Below, one piece after another: positions 1 through 6,552 of a stretch of DNA of 25,328 nucleotides; positions within the stretch are counted from its first letter, which is position 1; the number at the start of each line of letters is the position of its first letter. The notes under the pieces are model-generated. The model saw only the letters and a program-made list of their open reading frames with translations. It was not told the DNA's origin and made no database searches. Origin of the DNA: Jeotgalibacillus marinus (GTDB lineage: Bacteria > Bacillota > Bacilli > Bacillales > Jeotgalibacillaceae); assembly GCF_040801915.1 (NCBI RefSeq), contig NZ_JBFMIA010000027.1:1-25328 (forward strand), given 5' to 3'. The position numbers and the translations under genes are program-made.

Positions 1-40
1 CCAAATTCTAGACTGTGTCTAAAATTTGGGGTGCAGTTCA
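1..40. mobile_element. Terminal repeat of an IS3-family (IS150-like) element, partial
   Basis: The stretch ends in GGGGTGCAGTTCA preceded by GTCTAAAATTT. Read from the other strand it starts TGAACTGCACCCC and continues with a TTAGACA-like segment, the form I know for ends of IS150-group IS3 elements, which finish in TG...CA. Positions 1-29 also form a hairpin: CCAAATT and TAGAC on the left pair with GTCTA and AATTTGG on the right around TGT. No transposase codons are recognisable in 1-40. The element body, if any, lies upstream of the window. Family assignment is from memory of end sequences, so confidence is moderate. Confidence 0.45.
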
Positions 41-83
41 TACTTGGCGGTCTTTTATATACTTATGAATTAAAATTATGTGC

Positions 84-114
84 AAAAAAAGAGCCTAGCA
101 ATCAAGCTAGACCC
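84..114 (-). terminator. Rho-independent terminator of the secreted-protein gene
   Basis: On the minus strand, a 9-bp stem (GGGTCTAGC with GCTAGGCTC, including two G-U pairs) closes a 6-base loop and is followed by seven T residues. It sits directly after the stop codon at 126. Confidence 0.75.
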
Positions 115-125
115 TTGTTTATTTT

Positions 126-833
126 TTATCGGTGGTTGTTATACTTAAATTTTACGTGTATTTCATCATCTTCTACTTCTACCTCTAATTCAACATCAGC
201 TAAGAAATCCTCATATTGCCAACCTTTTTCAATACCTGCAGAGAAGTGTGCCTTTGCTGGATTTCCTTTTGTTTCTATATGGTTTTTAACACCCACTTTA
301 TCAACTAGCCATCCTTGTCCAAAACCATGAGGCATGGTTAAAAATTCTTCAAAATTCCACGGTGCAATCGTACCCCAAGGTGAATATATTTTACTCTTAC
401 CTTTTTCCATGTGAAGTATGTATAAAGTGAATCCCATTTCTTGAAAATCATAATCATATTCATTGTCATTTGAATATGGACCTACTATCAGGTTGGTCGT
501 CGCAGTAATCGTATAATTACCAACTCCATCTCGAGCGTACTCTCCTGCATCGTACTGAGATAAACCTATTGTTCCTACCTCAACACCATTGTGTTCAATA
601 ATTGCATGTTGGTCTATAGAGTTGTCTAGTTCAAATGTAGCTTCCCATTCATCTAATGGAATTACTGGGAAAACGTCTTCAAATACAGGGGGATATTCAG
701 TGTGTTGATTATCCAAGATAGATATATTTGTTTCTTCTGTAGGAACTTCTGCCTTTGCATAATCTGTACTTACTAAAATTCCACCCATAAGAACAAAACT
801 TGATAAACCCACAATACTCTTTTTCATAACCAT
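126..833 (-). CDS. Secreted hypothetical protein with signal peptide
   Basis: This is a 235-residue protein of no family I recognise. It has a classical Sec signal peptide: a short basic start (MVMKK), a hydrophobic core to about residue 22, and an AKA cleavage motif before EVPTEE, so it should be exported. No lipobox cysteine follows, which argues against a lipoprotein. The mature part is acidic and rich in Tyr, Trp and Phe, with runs such as SNDNEYDYDF and an alternating acidic/hydrophobic tail (VELEVEVEDD) that suggests beta strands. No catalytic motif or wall anchor is visible. The ATG at 833 has AAAGGAGG nine bases upstream; a second ATG two codons in is less well placed. The gene stands alone, with its own candidate promoter and terminator. 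That it is real is well supported by the RBS and signal peptide; its role is unknown. Confidence 0.8.
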   Translation of the reverse strand: MVMKKSIVGLSSFVLMGGILVSTDYAKAEVPTEETNISILDNQHTEYPPVFEDVFPVIPLDEWEATFELDNSIDQHAIIEHNGVEVGTIGLSQYDAGEYARDGVGNYTITATTNLIVGPYSNDNEYDYDFQEMGFTLYILHMEKGKSKIYSPWGTIAPWNFEEFLTMPHGFGQGWLVDKVGVKNHIETKGNPAKAHFSAGIEKGWQYEDFLADVELEVEVEDDEIHVKFKYNNHR

Positions 834-853
834 GATTAAACTCCTCCTTTAAA

Positions 854-881
854 ATAATAGAATACTAAATAAATATAACAA
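854..881 (-). promoter_or_regulatory. Candidate sigma-A promoter for the secreted-protein gene
   Basis: On the minus strand, TTGTTA and TATTAT are separated by 16 bases, ending about 20 bases before the start codon and following a very AT-rich stretch that could act as an UP element. Matches are 4/6 and 5/6. In such AT-rich DNA chance matches are common. Confidence 0.35.
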
Positions 882-1250
882 TAATTAGTTACAAAATTAT
901 AAATTTTTTAATTATTTTAAATAAAATTAAAAATATTTAATACTCTCGAACTCTGAATACATAAGATTACAGGAGACTGATGTTGGTTTTGGAATAAAGT
1001 TCGATTAAAAATGTTCCAGAAACGTTGATTTTAATAGAAGGAAAAGAACTCGTTTTAAATAAAGATTGCAAAATGGGTGCTTCTCTTTAAATGGATCGCT
1101 TAATTTTTATAAAAAAGTTTGATCAAAGTATATATCCAAAGGGGTAAAACGGTCGAACTTTTTTATAAAATCTTTATTTCAAATCCACATCTGAATCGTT
1201 TGTAAACGAATATGATCATCAAGAGGTTGACTTATTAAAGAGAAACGATA
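882..1250. other. Gene-free AT-rich interval with inverted repeats
   Basis: No open reading frame with a credible ribosome binding site is present on either strand. Two inverted repeats are visible. 1105-1123 pairs with 1152-1170 (17 of 19 matching, arms reading TTTTATAAAAAAGTT or its complement). 1057-1067 pairs perfectly with 1169-1179 (AAATAAAGATT). The stretch may be a relic of a small mobile element or decayed gene, but I cannot assign it to a family. Confidence 0.4.
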
Positions 1251-1286
1251 AAAAACTACCTTATGGATACGCATAAGGTAGTTTTT
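1251..1286 (-). terminator. Strong terminator, probably bidirectional
   Basis: A perfect 13-bp stem (AAAAACTACCTTA with its complement) surrounds a 10-base loop. A-runs and T-runs flank it on both sides. It lies just after the stop of the small proline-rich gene at 1309 on the minus strand. Confidence 0.8.
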
Positions 1287-1308
1287 GCGTGTGTCTTAGG
1301 GATTATGC

Positions 1309-1512
1309 CTATTTGTTTTTAGGAGAATTACTACTATTATTAAAAATAGGTTTATTGTTTGACGGTCTTATAGTTGGTCTTATAGTTGGTGGATTTGGTT
1401 TTACATAATGAGGGTCTGACTTAGGTTGATAACTTTCTTCTGCTTTCTCTTTGCTAGAGGGACTATAAAATTCCCCTGGTATTTTTTCTTGGCGTTTATT
1501 TTCCTTCGTCAT
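1309..1512 (-). CDS. Small proline-rich hypothetical protein, partner of the DUF6338 gene
   Basis: This is a 67-residue hydrophilic protein starting MTKENKRQEK. I chose the ATG at 1512, not the longer frame, because AAGGAGG lies 11 bases upstream, inside the end of the preceding gene. It overlaps the DUF6338 gene by 17 bases in another frame, so the two are probably translationally coupled. The chain is lysine-, serine- and proline-rich, carries a SYQPK motif near residue 27, and contains the tandem repeat TIRP-TIRP from a 12-base duplication. It has no signal peptide, membrane segment or catalytic motif and is probably disordered. The function is unknown. Coupling suggests that it works with or binds the soluble tail of the membrane protein; that is inference. 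Confidence 0.65.
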   Translation of the reverse strand: MTKENKRQEKIPGEFYSPSSKEKAEESYQPKSDPHYVKPNPPTIRPTIRPSNNKPIFNNSSNSPKNK

Positions 1513-2167
1513 TGTCTTCTTGACCTCCTTCAACAAATTCAATTGCTTCAATAAAATTGCTCTTTATTAGAATTGAAGTATTCTTCTTAGTCCACTCGCC
1601 ACTCTTAATATCAATCTCATAAGCTTCTTCAAGAAAAATATCTCTTTCGTTTGATGTTGATGATGCAACGGATTTTTCTCCGTAATATCCTCCAATAACC
1701 CTATCACCTGTTAGATTAATCATCACATATTTAGGTTCAGTAACTTTACTAAATTTATAATCCCATGCAGTTGGTATAGTATGAATGGGGTGTACCCCAG
1801 CCATTTGAAACGACTCTTTAATCCACTTTTGAAACCACGCTGTGTTTGAAAGAACTCCAACAGCGAAACCTATTATAGCCGGTCCAATGATAATAACAAT
1901 GGACAAAAGAAAGTATGTCAAAATGGTCGATTCGGGGCCTGAAATGTAATTGATCACATCCCAAGAACCTGGCGCTGAAAGATAATTTGCAATAACCCAA
2001 AGAAATAATAGGTTATTAATAAAACTAAATAATAAATATCTGATTAAAGCGTTTTGGTTGGTATGTGGAGCCTGTGGTAAACATTTTCTGTAAACAGAAT
2101 CAATAATAAATCCAGGAACAATAAAACTAAATGAAATAATCAACATTTCTAAGCTGGTTATTGTCAA
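1496..2167 (-). CDS. DUF6338-family membrane protein
   Basis: This 223-residue protein has three predicted membrane segments (about 8-26, 42-62 and 80-106) followed by a soluble C-terminal domain. That domain contains a stretch from residue 155 to 181 (DRVIGGYYGEKSVASS, then NERDIFLEEAYEID). I recognise this as the signature of DUF6338, a family of unknown function with the same layout. The start is TTG at 2167: an in-frame TAG lies two codons upstream and the site is preceded by AGGAGAGGTGA. The next in-frame Met (residue 8) would cut into the first membrane segment. The downstream small proline-rich gene overlaps it. The family has no established biochemical role that I know of. The soluble domain after three helices could be a sensor or a docking site. 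Confidence 0.75.
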   Translation of the reverse strand: MTITSLEMLIISFSFIVPGFIIDSVYRKCLPQAPHTNQNALIRYLLFSFINNLLFLWVIANYLSAPGSWDVINYISGPESTILTYFLLSIVIIIGPAIIGFAVGVLSNTAWFQKWIKESFQMAGVHPIHTIPTAWDYKFSKVTEPKYVMINLTGDRVIGGYYGEKSVASSTSNERDIFLEEAYEIDIKSGEWTKKNTSILIKSNFIEAIEFVEGGQEDNDEGK

Positions 2168-2224
2168 AGACTATCACCTCTCCTTCTAAAAATATACGGT
2201 AGCATTTATATTACATATTGCTAC

Positions 2225-2275
2225 AAAAAAAGAATTTTAGTCCGATTATCTTCTGAGGGAATTCTATCTAAAATT
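2225..2275 (-). terminator. Possible terminator of the lut operon
   Basis: On the minus strand, AATTTTAG and CTAAAATT pair around a 27-base loop, followed by C and seven T residues. The stem is AT-rich, so it is weak. A second hairpin (2312-2320 with 2345-2353, CTATATAAG arms) lies closer to the lutC stop but has no T-run. Confidence 0.4.
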
Positions 2276-2380
2276 TTGTTGACCAAGCTGACCCTACATA
2301 ATTGCAATGCACTATATAAGACCATAATAAAGACCATACAAACGCTTATATAGCAGTGTTTAAGCTAGTTCTATCCTATT

Positions 2381-3079
2381 TTAGAATAAGATATATGCGG
2401 TCTTAATCGGTCCGTGTACTCCTACAATAAGTTTCATTTCAATATCTGCGGAGTTGCTTGGTCCTGTGATGAAGTTGATACAGGATGAGAGTACGGTGCC
2501 GTCCTGTATTTTGTTATGGATAATAGTTGTTGCCTGGGTCATTCTAGGTACAATTGAAGTAACCGGAATTAGGGCGATATAGTTGGTTGGGAGCAGACTG
2601 ACAGTAGTAGCTTTTTTCGCTCCACTGAACAATACGACGGTACCTGATTCAGCTAGTGTAATATCGCTGAAGGTAATACCGATATTGGCTTGTTCAGCCA
2701 GGGTAATATTTTTATCGTCGATCGAAGGGTTCCACATAGAGGTGTCATTTCTTTCAAACAGAGATGACAGTCCATGCTGTTCAAAACGGGGATCATCCCA
2801 TGTGATGATTGGTCCGCCACCGTATGATTCAATTACCTGATTCAACGTTTCTAACAATTTATTCTCTTGTTTTACACGTACGAAATCAGTATGAATGACC
2901 TGACATTGTTTTTCTAATACAGTGATTAATTCTTCCTTCGTGGCATTTTCTAAAACCCTATTCTGTGGGGAAGAGGACCACTGAGGCTGTGCGACAGTGG
3001 TCTCGATCGTGTCGCGACCAAGCCTTGAGGATATGTTTTCTAAAAAAGAATCTCGGTTATGAACGGTACCTATTTTCAT
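2381..3079 (-). CDS. lutC: Lactate utilization protein C (LUD domain)
   Basis: This 232-residue LUD-domain protein is one of three subunits of the LutABC complex, which oxidises L-lactate to pyruvate in the cytoplasm using iron-sulfur clusters. The C-terminal half shows the family core: NIGITFSDITLAESGTVVL, then LLPTNYIALI and INFITGPSNSADIE, closing with GVHGPIKTAYIL. B. subtilis LutC is of similar length. The start at 3079 has AAAGGAGG eight bases upstream and overlaps the end of lutB by 23 bases, indicating translational coupling. It is the last gene of the operon lutA-lutB-lutC, read on the minus strand. Confidence 0.93.
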   Translation of the reverse strand: MKIGTVHNRDSFLENISSRLGRDTIETTVAQPQWSSSPQNRVLENATKEELITVLEKQCQVIHTDFVRVKQENKLLETLNQVIESYGGGPIITWDDPRFEQHGLSSLFERNDTSMWNPSIDDKNITLAEQANIGITFSDITLAESGTVVLFSGAKKATTVSLLPTNYIALIPVTSIVPRMTQATTIIHNKIQDGTVLSSCINFITGPSNSADIEMKLIVGVHGPIKTAYILF

Positions 3080-4508
3080 CCATATGACCTCCTTTTGCTC
3101 TTGATTTCATCCAATCTCGGAAGCGTTCCTGATCGGGAGCCGGAAAGTCGCGGCTATCCGTCCAAGACTTTAAAGGTCCAGGTCCTTTTGAAATGGACTG
3201 GTTCTCTCCAACAAAAGGCTTCATCGCCATAGGAGCAAATTTGCTTCCCATTTGATAAAGGGTGGATGAAGAGGTTCCAAAACCAAATGCTTTCATGATA
3301 AGTTTCTCGCTTACAGGCGCTTTGCCTTCACGTTCTACAATTACTTGCCGGTGCTTGTGAAGGAGGTCGTGCAACGGGATTTTCACAGGACAAGCCTCTG
3401 AACAGGCGGCACATAAGGTAGAAGCGTAAGGAAGCTCTTTATGATCTTCATATCCTTCAAGTAATGGGGTCAGCACAGCACCGATCGGCCCTGGATAAAT
3501 AGAGCCATATGAATGACCGCCAACATGACGATAAACAGGGCAGACATTAATGCAAGCAGCACAACGAATACACTGAAGGACGGATTGGAAATCTGTACCT
3601 AGGATCGAGGAACGCCCATTATCAATAATGACAAGGTGAAATTCTTCAGGGCCATCCACTTCGTCTTCCATTCTAGGTCTCGTTAACGCTGTGACATAGC
3701 TTGTCAGTTTCTGCCCAACCGCACTGCGAGTCAATAAACTCACTAAAATATCCAGCTCTTCAAAGGTGGGAACAATGCGCTCCATGCCCATCACGGTAAT
3801 CTGTGTTTTGGGCAGGGACGTAACGAGGCGGGCGTTACCTTCATTTGTGACGAGAGTGATTGATCCGCTTTCTGCTACGGCAAAATTACATCCGGTGATC
3901 CCGATATCAGCTGATAAAAATTCCTTTCGAAGCAGTTCTCTTGCATGCAGCGCCAGCTCTTCTGGCATCTCACTTTTTGTGTAGTTTAATTTTTCTTTAA
4001 ATACATCACGTATTTGCTCCTTATTTTTATGGAGAGCAGGAGCAACGATATGGGAAGGTGGATCATGATCATCTACCTGAAGGATATATTCACCGAGATC
4101 CGTTTCAATTACTTCACATCCTGCTTTTTCTAGACATGAGTTTAAACTAATTTCTTCTGTAACCATGGATTTTGATTTCACTACTTTTTTGCCATTCTTA
4201 GATTGAACGACATCTCGGATATAATGATTCGCATCCTCAGCTGTAGCAGCGAAAAAGACGTGGCCGCCGCGTTTTGTCACATTTTCACTCAATTGATTCA
4301 AATAAAAATCCAAATGTTCAAGCGTATGTTGGCGAATTTCTTCACCAAGTGAGCGCCATTCCTCCCAATTGCCGAGCTCTTCCATTGCATTCGCTTTTCT
4401 TTGTTGAAAACGCTCTTGTGCACTGGACACAGCACCTCGCATAACCGGATTATTTAATCCTTTTTCAACTCGTTGATTAAATGGACCTTCACCAATTTTT
4501 ATTGCCAT
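3057..4508 (-). CDS. lutB: Lactate utilization iron-sulfur protein B
   Basis: This 483-residue protein is the iron-sulfur subunit of lactate oxidase LutABC. Residues about 65-300 form a LUD domain (TEEISLN, DIGITGCNFAVAESGSI, RIVPTFEELD). Two ferredoxin-like 4Fe-4S motifs follow: C313-x2-C316-x2-C319-x3-C323-P, and C366-x2-C369-x3-C373-P. A C-terminal tail ends near the lutC overlap. I place the start at the ATG at 4508 (MAIKIG), with AAAGGAGGTG six bases upstream; a GTG three codons earlier falls inside that ribosome binding site. lutA ends 14 bases upstream. All cluster cysteines that I expect are present, so the protein should be functional. Confidence 0.95.
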   Translation of the reverse strand: MAIKIGEGPFNQRVEKGLNNPVMRGAVSSAQERFQQRKANAMEELGNWEEWRSLGEEIRQHTLEHLDFYLNQLSENVTKRGGHVFFAATAEDANHYIRDVVQSKNGKKVVKSKSMVTEEISLNSCLEKAGCEVIETDLGEYILQVDDHDPPSHIVAPALHKNKEQIRDVFKEKLNYTKSEMPEELALHARELLRKEFLSADIGITGCNFAVAESGSITLVTNEGNARLVTSLPKTQITVMGMERIVPTFEELDILVSLLTRSAVGQKLTSYVTALTRPRMEDEVDGPEEFHLVIIDNGRSSILGTDFQSVLQCIRCAACINVCPVYRHVGGHSYGSIYPGPIGAVLTPLLEGYEDHKELPYASTLCAACSEACPVKIPLHDLLHKHRQVIVEREGKAPVSEKLIMKAFGFGTSSSTLYQMGSKFAPMAMKPFVGENQSISKGPGPLKSWTDSRDFPAPDQERFRDWMKSRAKGGHMDENRYRS

Positions 4509-4522
4509 GATACACACCTCCT

Positions 4523-5239
4523 TTAGTGGCTATTTAATACCTCTGCTATATGCATCACTTTTACTGGTCTTTTCTTGCGGTCAATTCGGCCTTTAATATT
4601 CATCAAACAGCCACAATCAGCACCGATTAAAAAGTCTGCGTTAGATTCCTCAATATGTAATACCTTTTCATCGACCATTTGTTCAGAAATCTGTCCCATT
4701 TTCACTGAGAATGTTCCGCCAAAACCACAGCAGTTTTGCGACTTATGTAAAGGAACAACCTCAAGACCTTGCACGTGACTAAGAAGAGTAAACGGTTCGC
4801 ATTTTGCGCCCAGCAAACGGGTCATATGACAGGAAGTGTGTACGGTCGCTGTGCCATTCAATGTAGCACCGACATCTTTGCACTTGAGTACTTGTACGAT
4901 GAATTGTGTTAATTCGTACGTTTTGTCTGCGATACCTTGAGCGCGCTGTTGCCAGTCAGGATCATCTTTTAAAGCATGAGGATATTCTTTGAACATCGTC
5001 GCGCACGAACCGGAAGGAGTGACAATATATTCTGATGGTTCAAATACGTTGATCATATGCTTTATCGCTTGTTTTGCATCCTTCACATATCCGCTATTGT
5101 AAGCGGGCTGACCACAGCAAATCTGTCCTTTTGGAAATTCAACCTCACAGCCTAATCTTTCTAAAAGCTCAACCGTTGCCTTTCCGACATTCGATTGGAA
5201 CATATCGACTAAACACGTAGCAAACAACGTTACTTTCAT
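4523..5239 (-). CDS. lutA: Lactate utilization protein A (CCG-domain oxidoreductase)
   Basis: This 238-residue protein is the same length as B. subtilis LutA. It carries the two cysteine-rich CCG repeats typical of heterodisulfide-reductase-B-like and glycolate-oxidase-F-like subunits: CCGQPAYNSG at about 41-50 and CCGFGGTFSVK at about 170-180. Each is followed by a further cysteine pair or single cysteine (SCAT near 79, GADCGC near 207-211). These bind iron-sulfur and transfer electrons during L-lactate oxidation. The start is MKVTLF at 5239, ten codons inside the longest open frame. GAGATGAGG lies just upstream, and the length then matches the family. It is the first gene of the operon, with a promoter and an inverted-repeat operator upstream. 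Confidence 0.95.
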   Translation of the reverse strand: MKVTLFATCLVDMFQSNVGKATVELLERLGCEVEFPKGQICCGQPAYNSGYVKDAKQAIKHMINVFEPSEYIVTPSGSCATMFKEYPHALKDDPDWQQRAQGIADKTYELTQFIVQVLKCKDVGATLNGTATVHTSCHMTRLLGAKCEPFTLLSHVQGLEVVPLHKSQNCCGFGGTFSVKMGQISEQMVDEKVLHIEESNADFLIGADCGCLMNIKGRIDRKKRPVKVMHIAEVLNSH

Positions 5240-5269
5240 GGAAGGCCTCATCTCCTCGATTATAATCAA

Positions 5270-5290
5270 GGGTCATCTAATGAATGACCC
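5270..5290 (-). promoter_or_regulatory. Candidate LutR operator in the lutA leader
   Basis: GGGTCAT and ATGACCC (7-bp perfect inverted repeat) flank CTAATGA. The centre reads TCATC-T-AATGA, one mismatch from TCATC-N-GATGA, which I recall as the binding motif of LutR, the GntR/FadR-type repressor of lut genes. It sits between the predicted transcription start and the ribosome binding site, a position suited to repression. The motif is from memory. Confidence 0.55.
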
Positions 5291-5300
5291 TGTTAGTACT

Positions 5301-5329
5301 ATGATAAAGAGGTTTTTTGACAATGAAAA
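5301..5329 (-). promoter_or_regulatory. Candidate sigma-A promoter of lutABC
   Basis: On the minus strand, TTTTCA and TATCAT are separated by 17 bases (4/6 and 5/6 matches). The predicted transcription start would fall a few bases before the LutR-like inverted repeat. Confidence 0.45.
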
Positions 5330-5375
5330 GAGTTAAGAATGAATTTTCTGAATAAATATACTTTATAGTGTAAGT

Positions 5376-5402
5376 TTTTAAAAATCACAGTGATTTTTAA
5401 AA
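5376..5402. repeat. 27-base palindrome between lutA and the exporter operon
   Basis: Thirteen-base arms (TTTTAAAAATCAC and its complement) meet at a single central A, with no mismatch. No T-run follows on either strand, so it looks more like a dimeric regulator site than a terminator. It lies upstream of both divergent promoters: about 50 bases beyond the lut -35 box and 65 before the exporter -35 box. Confidence 0.6.
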
Positions 5403-5466
5403 TGGAATAATGTCTCATAATTACTAGTCGTAGCTGTCTATTGTGTTCTGAATTATATAAAAATTT

Positions 5467-5495
5467 TGTCAAAAAGGCTTTCTTGTCTTACACTA
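5467..5495 (+). promoter_or_regulatory. Candidate sigma-A promoter of the exporter operon
   Basis: TTGTCA and TACACT are separated by exactly 17 bases (5/6 and 4/6 matches). A small inverted repeat, GAGTTT with AAACTC (5505-5528), lies just downstream near the expected transcription start and could be an operator. Confidence 0.5.
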
Positions 5496-5595
5496 GGCAT
5501 AGGGAGTTTTCCAAGTTCTTGAAACTCTGGTATCACTAACATCCAATCTACTTAATAAATCAATTTCATCATTATTTAAGGAGTGAAGAAATCCT

Positions 5596-6534
5596 ATGCT
5601 GCTAGTAGAAAACTTATCTAAAGGTTACGATGAGCGACTAGTTGTTAAAGACCTCAACTTATCAATTAAAAAAGGAGAATCTTTTGGGTTGCTTGGACCC
5701 AATGGAGCAGGTAAATCAACGGTAATAAGTATAATTAGTGGTTTATTTTCTCCAAATGAGGGTTCTGTAACGGTTGGCGGAATCGACATGTTGAAGAATA
5801 CAAAAAAAGCACAGCAATTAATCGGTGTCGTTCCACAAGAAATTGCCTTGTATCCAACGATGAGTGCAAAAGAAAATTTAATGTTTTGGGGGCGGATGTA
5901 TGGTCTCCGTGGAACCCAATTACAAAACCGGCTTAATGAAACGTTAGAGATTATAGGGTTGACTGATCGTGCAAAAGACAAAATTAATGAGTTTTCAGGC
6001 GGTATGAAGCGAAGGGTAAATATTGGTGCGTCCATTTTACATAATCCACAATTATTAATTATGGATGAGCCCACTGTTGGCATTGATCCACAGTCTAGGA
6101 ATCATATTTTAGAAACTGTAAAATTACTGAATGATGATGGAATGACAATTATTTACACAAGTCACTATATGGAGGAAGTTCAATTGTTGTGTGAACGAAT
6201 CGGTATTATGGATCATGGTCAATTAATTGCGTGCGGTACGATTAAAGAGTTGGTTGATGTGGTTGGAAATAAAACGAGTGCAGTTCTTGCTTTAAAAGAA
6301 TCGATAATAGAACGTGAGAAATTGGAAAGTTTCTTGGAAAATCGATTTCCAAAAAGCCTCGTACAAGTAAAAGAACAAGAAATAATCGCTTTTGATCGCG
6401 AACCACAAAAAATATTAAGTGATCTTATACAAGCCACAACAGAATATGGTGCGAAAATTGCAACGGTCGAAATGCTAGAGCCAAACTTAGAGAGCGTTTT
6501 CTTGCACCTCACGGGTAGGAACTTACGAGACTAA
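5596..6534 (+). CDS. ABC exporter ATP-binding protein, LnrL-like
   Basis: This 312-residue ATPase energises the two permeases that follow. Visible motifs are Walker A GPNGAGKST (34-42), Q-loop VVPQE near 81, signature FSGGMKRR (133-140), Walker B LLIMDEP (153-159), and the H-loop in YTSHYMEE near 186. The C-terminal third (after about 220) ends EMLEPNLESVFLHLTGRNLRD, typical of drug or lipopeptide exporters. The length and the ATPase-permease-permease order match B. subtilis LnrLMN (YfiLMN), which confers resistance to linearmycin-type polyenes. The RBS AAGGAG is 12 bases from the ATG, a long spacing. The LnrJK two-component pair that controls the B. subtilis operon is absent. The substrate cannot be read from the sequence. 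Confidence 0.88.
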   Translation: MLLVENLSKGYDERLVVKDLNLSIKKGESFGLLGPNGAGKSTVISIISGLFSPNEGSVTVGGIDMLKNTKKAQQLIGVVPQEIALYPTMSAKENLMFWGRMYGLRGTQLQNRLNETLEIIGLTDRAKDKINEFSGGMKRRVNIGASILHNPQLLIMDEPTVGIDPQSRNHILETVKLLNDDGMTIIYTSHYMEEVQLLCERIGIMDHGQLIACGTIKELVDVVGNKTSAVLALKESIIEREKLESFLENRFPKSLVQVKEQEIIAFDREPQKILSDLIQATTEYGAKIATVEMLEPNLESVFLHLTGRNLRD

Positions 6535-6552
6535 GGGGGGAGGGGACGATTT

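Noticed and set aside
31..330. Plus-strand open frame of 99 codons
   Set aside because: It lies antisense to the secreted-protein gene, has no ribosome binding site, and its product is Ser/Thr-rich without family features.
2321..2340. Direct repeat of AAGACCATA-like units as a possible CRISPR or regulator array
   Set aside because: Only two imperfect short units are present, with no spacers of constant length and no cas genes in the window.
2312..2353. CTATATAAG hairpin just after lutC as the lut terminator
   Set aside because: It has a perfect 9-bp stem but no T-run on the minus strand; the hairpin at 2225-2275 with seven T residues is a better candidate.
5625..6083. 152-codon minus-strand frame inside the exporter ATPase gene
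   Set aside because: It is a shadow of a clearly coding ATPase with all motifs, and no ribosome binding site is seen.
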